The notes under the pieces were generated by a model. The model was not told where the DNA came from. It was given only the letters and a program-made list of their open reading frames with translations, and made no database searches. Source: Branchiostoma lanceolatum (Eukaryota; Chordata; Leptocardii; Amphioxiformes; Branchiostomatidae). Taken from it: a DNA stretch of 64,000 bases. The stretch is from contig NC_089728.1 in the NCBI RefSeq assembly GCF_035083965.1, forward strand, positions 16,741,955-16,805,954. The letters run 5' to 3'. Below are positions 43,205 to 54,890 of the stretch, piece after piece (positions within the stretch are counted from its first letter, which is position 1; the number at the start of each line of letters is the position of its first letter). A program made the position numbers and the translations under genes.

Positions 43205-46200
43205 AACATACACGAGCGAAGGAATGGGCAGCGCTCTACAGAGGCCCGTGGTATCTGTGGTAAACGGTTGTACAAGTGGTTTCAATATTAAGACAGGCGA
43301 CAGAAAAGGCATCGCTCTTCTAAGGCTTGTGGTATAAGTGGTGCACGGTGGTATAGGTGGTTTTCATACTGAGACGAGCGAAGGAATAGGCAGCGCTCTT
43401 CTAAGGCTTGTGGTATAAGTGGTACACAGTGGTATAGGTGGCTTTCATACTGAGACGAGCGAAGGGATAGGCAGCGCTCTTCTAAGGCTTGTGGTATAAG
43501 TGGTCCACGGTGGTATAGGTGGTTTTCATACTGAGAAGAGAGAAGGAATAGGCAGCGCTACTCTAAGGCTTGTGGTATAAGTGGTACACGGTGGTATAGG
43601 TGGTTTTCATACTGAGACGAGCGAAGGAATAGGCAGCGCTCTTCTAAGGCTTGTGGTATAAGTGGTACACAGTGGTATAGGTGGCTTTCATACTGAGACG
43701 AGCGAAGGGATAGGCAGCGCTATTCTAAGGCTTGTGGTATAAGTGGTACACGGTGGTATCTATAGGTGGTTTTCATACTGAGAAGAGAGAAGGAATAGGC
43801 AGCGCTACTCTAAGGCTTGTGGTATGAGTGGTCCACGGTGGTATAGGTGGTTTTCATACTGAGACGAGCGAAGGAATAGGCAGCGCTCTTCTAAGGCTTG
43901 TGGTATAAGTGGTACACAGTGGTATAGGTGGCTTTCATACTGAGACGAGCGAAGGGATAGGCAGCGCTATTCTAAGGCTTGTGGTATAACGGTGGTACAC
44001 GGTGGTATAGGTGGTTTTCATACTGAGAAGAGAGAAGGAATAGGCAGCGCTACTCTAAGGCTTGTGGTATAAGTGGTCCACGGTGGTATAGGTGGTTTTC
44101 ATACTGAGACGAGCGAAGGAATAGGCATCGCTACTCTAAGGCTTGTGGTATAAGTGGTACACGGTGGTATAGGTGGTTTTCATACTGAGACGAGCGAAGG
44201 AATAGGCAGCGCTCTTCTAAGGCTTGTGGTATAAGTGGTACACGGTGGTATAGGTGGTTTTCATACTGAGACGAGCAAAGGAATAGGCAGCGCTCTTCTA
44301 AGGCTTGTGGTATAAGTGGTACACGGTGGTATAGGTGGTTTTCATACTAAGACGAGCGAAGGGATAGGCAGCGCTATTTGAAGGCTTGTGGTATAAGTGG
44401 TACACGGTGGTATAGGTGGTTTTCATACTGAGAAGAGCGAAGGAATAGGCAGCGCTACTCCAAGGCTTGTGGTATAAGTGGTACACGGTGGTATAGGTGG
44501 TTTTCATACTGAGACGAGCGAAGGAATAGGCAGTGCTCTTCTAAGGCTTGTGGTATAAGTGGTCCACGGTGGTATAGGTGGTTTTCATACTGAGACGAGC
44601 GAAGGGATAGGCAGCGCTACTCCAAGGCTTGTGGTATAAGTGGTACACGGTGGTATAGGTGGTTTTCATACTGAGACGAGCGAAGGAATAGGCAGTGCTC
44701 TTCTAAGGCTTGTGGTATAAGTGGTACACGGTGGTATAGGTGGTTTTCATACTGAGACGAGCGAAGGGATAGGCAGCGCTATTCTAAGGCTTGTGGTATA
44801 AGTGGTACACGGTGGTATAGGTGGTTTTCATACTGAGACGAGCGAAGGAATAGGCAGCGCTCCACTTAGGCTTGTGGTATACGTGGTTCACGGTGGTATA
44901 GGTGGTTTTCATACTGAGACGAGCGAAGGAATAGGCAGCGCTCTTGTGAGGCCCAAGGCACCGTATAGGTGACCAATCCATCTACGGGGCAGACGGAGCT
45001 ATCTTCCGCCCGGGTCTACTTTGGCACCCGGTGGTATAGGTGGTTTTCATACTAAGACGAGCGAAGGGATAGGCAGCGCTATTTGAAGGCTTGTGGTATA
45101 AGTGGTACACGGTGGTATAGGTGGTTTTCATACTGAGAAGAGCGAAGGAATAGGCAGCGCTACTCCAAGGCTTGTGGTATAAGTGGTACACAGTGGTATA
45201 GGTGGTTTTCATACTGAGACGAGCGAAGGAATAGGCAGTGCTCTTCTAAGGCTTGTGGTATAAGTGGTACACGGTGGTATAGGTGGTTTTCATACTGAGA
45301 CGAGCGAAGGGATAGGCAGCGCTACTCCAAGGCTTGTGGTATAAGTGGTACACGGTGGTATAGGTGGTTTTCATACTGAGACGAGCGAAGGAATAGGCAG
45401 CGCTCCACTTAGGCTTGTGGTATACGTGGTTCACGGTGGTATAGGTGGTTTTCATACTGAGACGAGCTAAGGAATAGGCAGCGCTCTTGTGATGCCCAAG
45501 GCACTGTATAGGTGGCCAATCCTTCTACGGGGCAGACGGAGCTATCTTCCGCCCGGGTCTACTTTGGCACCCGGTGGTAGAGGAGGTCGCTATACCGCTA
45601 TACTTAGACGAGCGAAGGAGAAGACATCGCTACTATATGGCTTGTAGTATAAGTGGTACACGGTGGTACAGTTAGTGTTTATACTTAGACGAGCTAAGGA
45701 ATAGGCAGCGCTACTCTAAGGCTTGTGTTATAAGTGGTACACGGCAGTTGCTTTTTATATACTGAGACGATCTAAAAGAAAAGGCAGCGCTCCACTGAGG
45801 CCCGTGGCACCGCATAGGTGGCGAATCCTTCTTCGGGGCAGACGGAGCTCTCTTCCGCTTGGTTCTAATGTGGCACCCGATGGTAGAGGAGGTCGCTATA
45901 CTTAGACGAAGGAATAGGCAGCGCTACTCTAAGGCTTGTGGTATAATTGATACACGGTGGTATAGGTGGTTTATACTGAGACGAGCTAAGGAATGGGCAG
46001 CGCTCTTGTGAGGCCCCGTGGCACCGTATAGATGGCCAATCCTTCTACGGGGCAGACGGAGCTCTCTTCCGCCTGGGTCTAATTTGGCACCCGATGGTAC
46101 AGGAGGTCGCCTATACTTAGACGAGCTAAGGAATAGGCAGCGCTACTCTAAGGCTTGTGGTTTAATTGATACACGGTGGTACAGTGGTTTTTATACTGAG

Positions 46201-46485
46201 ACGAGCTAAGGAATCGGCAGCTCTCCAGTGAGGCCCCGTGGCACCGTATAGGTGGCCAATCCTTCTACGGGGCAGACGGAGCTCTCTTCCGCCTGGTTCT
46301 AATTTGGCACCCGATGGTAGAGGAGGTCGCTATACTTAGACGAGAGAAGGAATAGGCAGCGCTACTCAATGCTTGTGGTATAAAAATGATACACGGTGGT
46401 ACAGTGGTTTTTATACTGAGACAAGCGAAAGAATAGGCAGCGCTACTCTAAGGCTTGTGGTATAAGTGTTGCACGGTGGTATAGT
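43205..46485 (+). repeat. Left 81-bp tandem array of the foldback element
   Basis: About 35-40 units of AAGGCTTGTGGTATAAGTGG, TACACGGTGGTATAGGTGGT, TTTCATACTGAGACGAGCGA, AGGAATAGGCAGCGCTCTTC. A variant unit with GGGCAGACGGAGCTATCTTC recurs from 44940 on. The opposite strand stays open for stretches as a 27-residue repeat (MKTTYTTVYHLYHKP), which I take as incidental. Confidence 0.93.
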
Positions 46486-46489
46486 TTGT

Positions 46490-47740
46490 ACGATGGTAGA
46501 GGAGGAGGAGAGAGAGACCCTTAATATAGCATAGTCATAAAAGTAAACAAAGAAAGCTCCGCGCTTAAAGCCTGTATTGTTTGGAAAAACGAATATGTGA
46601 TTTTGTTTCAACTAAGAAACTGCCGGCTCCGCTAGCTCTATAGTGCTGCAGTGGTTGTTATCTCTGTGCAGAAACGAGGTTAGGTTCACTGTAAACCAGG
46701 TAGCGTCGAGGTCCTTAGCTTGCTTGACGAGCGCAGAAACCTGAAGGGACCACCCTAAAGAATTATAAAACAAAGCTTAATCTTTAACTTCCGTGTGTGA
46801 AGAAATTATCGACACGCTAAAAATCTATATGGTTGCTTTGGTCCCCAAAAATGAATCACGGCGATTTTGGAAGGTACCATACAGAAAATTACAATCTACC
46901 TTGACCCATGCTTGAACCCTGGAAAATCGATCATAAGAAACCCCGGCTTTACATGAAGACACCTCCTCCGGGTTGTTTGTTGTCGCTGTACAGAACTGAT
47001 GTCAGCGGTTGAAATTTGGCGTACATTATAACATAATGTGGACAGTTTGGAATCGGCGATCGCTAGGGTTTACATCCCTATCTGCTACCCTTCTGGCCAA
47101 CGTTTTACCAGAAACCTAGTGAAAGTTTCCGACAAATCCACAGTGCTGCGTATACCAAAAACTAAATCTCAAAGAAGACTTGCATTTACCGTGAGCACGT
47201 GGAAAGATAGAAAATTTGCGAAAAATAGATAAATTGAGATTAGCACGAATTTCTCTTTATACAAATAAAGTCACTACTCTACACTACTCTACTCTACATG
47301 TAGAGCGCTTTGTCATTAGTTTTCTTCACATTACCTTTAGGGCTTCAAATTGCTGGAAACCGAAATGCCAAATTGCCATATTACAAGTAGCCTGGTAACT
47401 AAACTATATACGGGTTGAATTGGGGGTGGTCTACTGGCCCCAGTCTTAGAAAGCATGGACCTCTTCTCATCTGCTGGATATCCCTATATTTCCAGCGGTC
47501 TTAAATGGTCTTTCTTTCCTATTCCGATCGCTCTTTTCTGATAGTATTGAGTAACTGCCGACCCGGGAGCGACCCGGTAAGCGGGGCACGATGGTTTGTT
47601 TATATTTAACCAGGCTATTTTGAAGTAGGCTTCTGTAATGTCATTGGCGTATCGTGATTTTTTATCTGATCTTCCTGGTTTTCCTATCATTTACTGGAGT
47701 ATGTATTTAGCGATTTGACACTCCCGGATTGGCTGACCCT
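46490..47740. other. Centre of the foldback element, unassigned
   Basis: Unique-looking sequence between the left array and the nested element. A plus-strand frame near 47038-47232 ends RRLAFTVSTWKDRKF and faintly resembles LINE carboxy ends, but I cannot support it as a gene. Confidence 0.35.
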
Positions 47741-47743
47741 ATT

Positions 47744-48543
47744 CTGACCCCGTTCACACTCATTTTTTTCAATCGCGATTGAAGTATAATCGCGATTGAA
47801 TCGATCCGATCGCGATTGATTTTTTCAGTGTGAACGCTCCCAATCGCGATTGGAACGATCCAAAACGATCCAATCGCGATTGGATTGTAACTACCTCCGG
47901 AGGTAGTTTGATTGGATTAATCGCGATCGGATCCAATCCAATCCTATCAAATTTTGAGTGTGAACACAACTACGATTCATTCCATCGCGATCGGCGGGGA
48001 TTTCGGCTGGTTCCGGGGGTGGGAGGTCATACATGCGGGTACGTGGGGTCATAGTTCGCACCGCGCGGGAAAACAAACCCAATCCGCACGTCAGATCGCT
48101 CTTTTACAACAACAACAACAACAACAACAACAACTTTTCATCGTCAACAATGCCCAAGAAGAAGAATAAAACTCCGTCAGCAACTTCAGCTGGTGGCAGA
48201 TGGCGCGATGAGGAGACCAGGGTCCTCATCGCAATCTGGGGGAGAGAGGAGGTGCAGGCCAAACTGGGGAAATGTCACCGAAAGAGGGACATTTACCGAA
48301 CCAAGTGACAATGTCTAGCTGAAAAATAGACACAAAACAAGGACAACAAGAACATTTACCAGATGATCGCCGATAGCATGCTTCAATCGTGCTTCAATCG
48401 CGATCGGATCACGGCGTACTTTAATCCACTTGGCGAAAAGCAGTGTGAACGCAAAAGTTTATTTGCGTTCAATCGCGATCGGATCGAACAATCGCGATTA
48501 TACTTCAATCGCGATTGAAAAAAATGAGTGTGAACGGGGTCAG
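47744..48543. mobile_element. 800-bp inverted-repeat transposon relic nested in the foldback element
   Basis: Ends CTGACCCCGTTCACACTCAT and ATGAGTGTGAACGGGGTCAG, continuing through CAATCGCGATTGAAGTATAA, are inverted over about 70 bp. Many CAATCGCGATTG palindromes lie in both ends. The interior holds a truncated Myb/SANT-like ORF. A Harbinger-like origin is inferred from that domain only. Confidence 0.8.
48150..48308 (+). pseudogene. Truncated Myb/SANT-like DNA-binding domain (52 aa)
   Basis: The frame MPKKKNKTPSATSAGGRWRD, then EETRVLIAIWGREEVQAKL, begins a Myb/SANT-like domain with the first Trp positions. It stops at TGA soon after the first helices. Downstream, KDNKNIYQMIADSML-like residues in frame after two stops look like the next helix. 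Such domains accompany Harbinger/PIF-type elements. Remnant, not functional. Confidence 0.6.
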
Positions 48544-48599
48544 AGTCTGTCAGCCTTCCGTGACAGTACAAGCACCTGTCCCATTATGTTGCGACCGCG

Positions 48600-51540
48600 C
48601 GCTGCACACTGAGCTCAATTCTTGCTCCAACGCGTCTACTTTCACAGAAGAGATACACTCTACCACCGGGTGCCAAATTCGACCTAAGCGGAAGAGATCT
48701 CCGTCTGCCCCGAAGAAGGATTGACCACCTATGCGGTGCCATGGGCCTTAGTAGATCGCTGCCTTTTCCTTAGCTCGTTTCATTGTAGAAACCACATGTC
48801 ACGGCCACTCTATACCACTTGTGCCACAAGCCTTAGAAAAGCGCTGCCTTTTCATTCTCTCGTCAAAGTATAGTGACCTCCCCTACCACCGGGTCCCAAA
48901 TTCGAACCAGGCGGAAGAGATCTCCGTCTGCCCCGAAAAGGATAGGCCATCTATACGGTGCCACTGACCCTAGTAGGTCGCTGCCTTTTTCTTAGCTCGT
49001 TTCATTATAGAAACCACATGTCACGGCCACTCTATACCACTTGTGCCACAAGCCTTAGAAAAGCGCTGCCTTTTCATTCTCTCGTATAGTGACCTCCTCT
49101 ACCACCGGGTGCCAAATTCGACCTAAGCGGAAGAGATCTCCGTCTGCCCCGAAGAAGGATTGACCACCTATGCGGTGCCATGGGCCTTATTAGAGCGCTG
49201 CCTTTTCCTTCGCTTCCAGGTCGATTCCGTATAGTAATAATAATAATAATAATAATATCAGGTGTATTTGCAGCCAGTGCCACAGGCAGGTACCCAATGT
49301 GTAGGGTAATGAGGCTGTTTAACGTGTTCGAGGCACCTCCTCGAGCACGGGACCCCCGTTTTACGTCCCTCCCGGAAGACGATTTCGTGGAAAGCTTCGT
49401 GATAGTAATCAATACCACTTTACCACGAACCTCAGAAGAGCGCTGCCGTTTCTTTAGCTCGTCTCAGTATAAAAACAACCTATACCACCGTGTACCACTT
49501 ATGCCACAAGCCTTAAAGTAGCGCTGCCTATTCCTTCGCTCGTCTCAGTATGAAAATCACCTATACCACCGTGTACCACTTATACCACAAGCCTTAGAGT
49601 AGCGATGCCTATTCCTTCGCTCGTCTCAGTATAAAAACCACCTATACCACCGTGTACCACTTATACCACAAGCCTAAGTGGAGCGCTGCCTATTCCTTCG
49701 CTCCTCTCAGTATGAAAACCACCTATACCACCGTGTACCACTTATACCACAAGCCTTGGAAGAGTGATGCTTATTCCTTCGCTCGTCTCAGTATGAAAAC
49801 CACCTATACCACCGTGTACCACTTATACCACAAGCCTTAGAAGAGCGCTGCCTATTCCTTTGCTCGTCTCAGTATGAGAACCATCTATACCACCGTGTAC
49901 CACATATACCACAAGCCTTAGAAGAGCGCTGCCTATTCCTTCGCTCGCCTCAGTATGAAAACCACCTATACCACCGGGTGCCAAAGTAGACCCTGGCGGA
50001 TAATAGCTCCGTCTGCCCCGTAGAAGGATTGGTCACCTATACGGTGCCTAGGGCCTCACAAGAGCGCTACCCATTCCTTCGCTCGTCTCAGTATGAAAAC
50101 CACCTATACCACCGTGTACCACTTATACCACAAGCCTTAGAGTAGCGCTGCCTATTCCTTCGCTCGTCTCAGTATGAAAACCACCTATACCACCGTGTAC
50201 CACTTATACCACAAGCCTTAGAATAGCGCTGCCTATTCCTTCGCTCGTCTCAGTATGAGAACCACCTATACCACCGTGTACCACTTATACCACAAGCCTT
50301 AGAAGAGCGCTGCCTATTCCTTCGCTCGTCTCAGTATGAAAACCACCTATACCACTGGGTGCCAAAGTAGACCCAGGCGGACGATAGCTCCGTCTGCCCC
50401 GTAGAAGGGTTGGCCACCTATACGGTGCCTAGGGCCTCACAAGAGCGCTACCCATTCCTTAGCTCTTCTCAGTATGAAAACCACCTATACCACCGTGGAC
50501 CACTTATACCACAAACCTTAGAGTAGCGCTGCCTATTCCTTCGCTCGTCTCAGTATGAAAACCACCTATACCACCATGTACAACTTATACCACAAGCCTT
50601 GGAAGAGCGATGCTTATTCCTTCGCTCGTCTCAGTATGAAAACCACCTATACCACCGTGTACCACTTATACCACAAGCCTTGGAAAAGTGATGCTTATTC
50701 CTAGCTTCGCTCGTCTCAGTATGAAAACCACCTATACCACCGTATACCACTTATACCACAAGCCTTAGAGTAGCGATGCATGTTCCTTCGCTCTTCTCAG
50801 TATGAGAACCACCTATACCACCGTGTACCACTTATACCACAAGCCTTAGAAGATCGCTGCCTATTCCTTCGCTCGTCTCAGTATGAAAACCACCTATACC
50901 ACCGGGTGCCAAAGTAGACCCAGGCGGACGATAGCTCCGTCTGCCCCGTAGAAGGGTTGGCCACCTATACGGTGCCTAGGGCCTCACAAGAGCGCTACCC
51001 ATTCCTTAGCCCGTCTCAGTATGAAAACCAACTGTACCACCGTGTACCACTTATACCACAAGCCTTAGAGTAGCGCTGCCCATCCCTTAGCTCGTCTCAG
51101 TACAAAAACCACCTGTACCACCGTGTACCACTTATACCACAAGCCTTAGAGTAGCGGTGCCTATTCCTTCGCTCGTCTAAGTATAGCGACCTCCTCTACC
51201 ACAACTTTCGTTCGTTTCAACATAAAATCACCTGTACCACTGCCTACCACTTAAACCACGGGCCTCAGAAGAGCCCTCCCTTTAGTTTCGCTCGTCTCAG
51301 TATAATAAAAACCGTGTACCACCGTATACCACTTGTGCCACGGGCGTCAGAACAGCGCTTCCTTTTCCTTAACTCGTTTTAATATTAAAACCACTTGTAC
51401 CACCGCGTACCACTAGTACCACGGGCCTCACAAGGGCGCTGTCTTTTCTTTCGCATGTCTCAATCTAAAAACCACCTGTACCACCGTATACCACTTGTGC
51501 CACAAGCCTCAGAAGAGCGCTGCCTTTTCTTTCGCTCGTC
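48600..51540 (-). repeat. Right 81-bp tandem array of the foldback element (inverted)
   Basis: The same 81-bp unit as 43205-46485 in reverse (CGTCTCAGTATGAAAACCAC, CTATACCACCGTGTACCACT, TATACCACAAGCCTTAGAAG). About 35 units with diverged ones at both margins. A SINE family 2 fragment (49225-49400, GTTCGAGGCACCTCCTCGAG) with an (ATA)n tract interrupts the array. Confidence 0.93.
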
Positions 51541-51748
51541 TATAATCCGCACGCAAGTCGGCATGTCGCCGTGTGTCTGGGTGCATTCGCCCGCGATTTC
51601 GTGATGTGGACCCACACAAGTCGGGAAGCATTTACGTGCGAGCAAGGGACGTTCGTAGCGCCGTTAATCGGCACGCAGTTCATCATGTCGCCGTGTATCC
51701 GGGTGCATTCGCCGGCGATTTCGTGATGTCTTACATGGACGCTCCGCC

Positions 51749-52440
51749 CACACCGTGTCCTGTTCAAACTGAAAAATATATTGAAGTGCCTCTCTTACAT
51801 GGTTTAAACAGTTACCTCAGTAATACATTTAATCGCGTCGTCATCGACGTCCATTCTTAAAGTTGGTGTTATTTCTCCACGGGTGTTCCACAGGGGTCTG
51901 TGCTCGCCCCCCCACTTTTCCTAGTCTATGTAAACGATATAAATGAGGGACTGGCCAGCCATTTCTTTTTGTCGTTGACAGGTCACTCCTTCAAGTCGAT
52001 GACAACCCAATCAGTACTCCAGCTTAGCTTGATTCGGACTTGGAAAAAAATCACTTATGGTCATGTCAACGCAGTGGTGATTGAATTAAGTCCTGCCAAA
52101 TCTGAAGAAGTTTGTTTTACAACCAAAAGAAACCGCCAAGCTTATCCACACCCTGTGCTTGATAGGTCTCTTATAAAATCAGTCTCTTTTCATAAACATA
52201 TTGGGTTATTCTTAACTTCAATACACCACATAAGTACCATTGTTTCTAAAGCCTAAAAAAATTATTCAATGCTTTGAAATTCAAATTACCCCCGCAATGT
52301 TTAAGACAGAATATACGAATCCTTTATTCAATATTTGTTAGAGAACGCTGACCTTGTATGGCATGGGTGAATGTAGTTGAGGAATGTAACCCTTCTATTT
52401 GGATCCTGTACCATTGTTCTATCATTGTATACGGGGCTGT
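51749..52440 (+). pseudogene. LINE reverse transcriptase fragment (3' side of the foldback insertion)
   Basis: Continues the palm domain: LFKLKNI, then with frameshifts GVISPGVPQGSVLAPLLFL, VYVNDINEGLASHFF and PAKSEEVCFTTKRN, and past 52250 the LNALKFKLPPQC region. The catalytic FADD box is destroyed by frameshift. Same element as 42610-42878. Confidence 0.88.
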
Positions 52441-53120
52441 CAAGGGGCCCTCATATTCTTCAATTTTTCATTTTTTTGAGGATTTTTTCTTAAAATAGGC
52501 ACTGTATACGTTCTAACAAGAAGTGACAAAACATGGTATCTATTACAGCAAATAAGTCGTTTATTCATGTATTCAAGAAGTGCACAAAGTGACACTAGTG
52601 TTGTAGACTAGTAGTATCAAGTACCAAGTTGGCAAACACATTCAAGGCTACCACATTGGTGCCACATCTACAACTACCGAACTTGTTTCGCTTCTACATA
52701 TTACAGTCATGGTCATGGTTTCCTCACTAGTTTTGTCATGTGGACCATGGCCATCTGCGGAGGTATTTTTTTTTTCAAACCGGGTGAAACTTAAAGGCAA
52801 CTTGGGCAATATTAGGTCCCAAAATATGGAAATTTAAAAAGAAATGCTGAAATCTTTATGGTTGTGACATTTACTACCAGTATTTAGCACATTTGCGCAA
52901 TAACTTCATACTTTGAGCATCTTAATTGAAACAAGCAAAAATGTGCCGTACGATGATCCCCTTAGTTTCTTGAGCCTACAAAAACCCTGGCGACGATTCT
53001 CAGTGAGTTCTCACATCACGACGACGTCGTGTTTAATATATTTTTGCATGATGGACGTCGCTACATTGTGATAGTGATGAACTAATCATGTGTGGAAATG
53101 ACTAAATAAATTGACTTTCA
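52440..53120. repeat. Dispersed repeat J, copy 1
   Basis: AGGCAACTTGGGCAATATTA, TGACATTTACTACCAGTATT, TAGCACATTTGCG, CAGTGAGTTCTCACATCACG and GACGTCGCTACATTGTGATA recur, largely reversed, at 60560-60910. Confidence 0.65.
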
Positions 53121-53199
53121 AAATCAAATTTTCGGGCCTATATATAATGCTTGGGTTTCCTTTAATGAGCGCACTGATGTCAGTCATAAAATTTACTTG

Positions 53200-53575
53200 T
53201 TGTGACCTTATGAACATCACTTTAATATTGTGATATCTTCCTGAAGTCCTCCGGAAGAGCAAGAGGACGTACGTCGGAGGCTGGAAGACATGGAGACCGC
53301 ACTGAAGACCGTCTCACTACAGCTGAAGTCTATGGGGGTGATGTTGGTCCAGCAGAGTAAAGCTCCACCTGTTCACAAGCCGTAGTACTGATCCTAACTG
53401 GCGCCAATCACAATTAGCAGTTCAACCAATCATAGCATGGTAATTAGCGGTTCGGCCAATGAGAGAGTGGCTGCATGTCCGTCAAGATATTTGTATGTTT
53501 TTAAATTTGCATTTTCATGTTTGGACGGAGGTGGGCGGGGCTGTGGGGTCGGTCTATTACTTCTCGTAGTGAGAA
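53200..53575 (+). pseudogene. Inverted duplicate of the last TRPA exon with flanks
   Basis: Positions 53247-53385 (139 nt) match the last TRPA exon 14202-14340 (139 nt). The acceptor CTTCCTGAAG and reading frame are kept: EEQEDVRRRLEDMETALKT through SKAPPVHKP and TAG. The preceding intron end (CTTATGAACATCACTTTAAT) and the MITE that follows the exon (53390-53575) are also copied. It lies 39 kb away in opposite orientation, with no other TRPA exons nearby. Confidence 0.85.
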
Positions 53576-53579
53576 TGTG

Positions 53580-54590
53580 GGAGTGTTGTACTGTAGTAGT
53601 ATAAGTCGCACACGAAAATTGATACGGAAAATATGTATAGCTTTCAAGTTGATATGGAAAAAAATGAATTTCTTCCTACCAAGGAGCGTTGCTAGCACAT
53701 TGCTGTTTTAGGATACTTTACTTGGTTGCATTTGAAATGCAAACCTACTTGGTCTCAAGGTGTGTCGTGTGGTGCAGTTTTGACAGTGATATCTAGGGGG
53801 CGCGTCCAAACATGGTCTCGTCACCTTTTGATGGTTCATGATGGCTGTTTCATTGTGGAACGAGCATCAAAAATCGAAGTCTTCATAAGCTTAAGAAGGT
53901 GGCGTAATTGCTAGTCAGTGAAACTGATATAATAACTATCCACTCCATTCTATAGCTACATACTAATAACTTAACACGCCCAACTTTTTCTTCTTTTACT
54001 AAACGTGTAATTCTTATGCTACTCATAATTTGAAAATATCGCTTATTACTATAGGAAGAAAAAATCTTATTCCTTACGTTACATTTCTACTTTAGAAGGA
54101 ATGAACGTCGAGTACATTGTTCCATTCAACATTACCTATATACGCCTTTTTCGTTGTACAAGGTAACTTGAACGTGAAATGCGCAGTTATGTATCTATAT
54201 GTATGTATACGAATAAATCAATAAAAATCAATAGAAAATGTCAATAAATCTAAGTAAATCAATAAGCAACAGTAACTGCTGTCATTTCACTTATCTGAAT
54301 GTTTTCCAGCATTTTTCTAATCAACGTTATAGCATTTTCTTATGGAATGATGAGGTCTTGATTTGAATAATTCATATCTTGGTATCTTATATTATCATGA
54401 AATAAATTCCTATTCAAGGTACATACATTGTACATCTCTGATCATGCTTTCCACTGTGCCACAAACTCAAACCAAAGACACCGAAAACATTCTCCCGAGG
54501 CACTTCCTTTTAATACCGTTCTTGTTTCGCGGAAAGGGCGCAACGTCATGTCTAGACCATTAACCTTCACGCACACGTCAAAGTGAACGT
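53580..54590. other. Intergenic, nothing recognised
   Basis: AT-rich sequence between the duplicated exon and the adaptor promoter. Short frames here show no known motif. Confidence 0.4.
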
Positions 54591-54599
54591 TCGAACTAC

Positions 54600-54890
54600 A
54601 GTAATGTCAAACTCTGAGTTTGCCCCGCCCACTTCCAGGTAAGCAACCAATGGGAGAGCCTTAAATATGATGACGTTACTTTTGCCCCGCCTACTACCAG
54701 GCAAACATCCAATGAGAGAGCGCTAAACCGTAATGAAGTTAACACAGTGATTGACCTTACACATAGAGAGCGGCCAGAGTCCCAGTAAATCTCAGACTGT
54801 GGTAGAGAGAGTACAGCTCGCAGTAGCCGCTGCAACGTTAGATTTTCTGTTCTGTTCGAGATAATTAGATTAAACGGAAGCCTGGATGTC
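54600..54890 (+). promoter_or_regulatory. Duplicated GC-box/CCAAT promoter and 5'UTR of the adaptor gene
   Basis: Two tandem copies of about 65-70 bp (54618-54685, 54688-54745) share TTTGCCCCGCC, ACTTCCAGG / ACTACCAGG and CCAATGGGAGAG / CCAATGAGAGAG. TGACGTTA (54673) is CRE-like. No TATA box is near. Transcription probably starts around 54760-54800. Confidence 0.55.

Larger units (their letters stand above)
42879..51748. mobile_element. 8.87-kb foldback element with internal tandem arrays
   Basis: The outer ends GGCGGAGCGTCCATGTAAGA and TCTTACATGGACGCTCCGCC are exact inverted repeats. The inversion continues inward through complex arms (42879-43205 and 51540-51748, blocks of about 120 bp such as ACATCACGAAATCGCCGGCG), then through 81-bp tandem arrays in opposite orientation. 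Flanking CCCACCGTG and CACACCGTG may be a 9-bp target duplication. The two LINE halves outside join in sense. No transposase seen. Confidence 0.88.

Noticed and set aside
47038..47232. Possible LINE carboxy-terminal peptide in the foldback centre
   Set aside because: Resemblance is limited to a few residues (RRLAFTVSTW) and no flanking reverse transcriptase or 3' tail is visible.
43205..51540. Long arrays of near-identical units resembling a CRISPR array
   Set aside because: Units are contiguous 81-bp tandem copies without unique spacers, in mirror arrangement within a eukaryotic foldback element.
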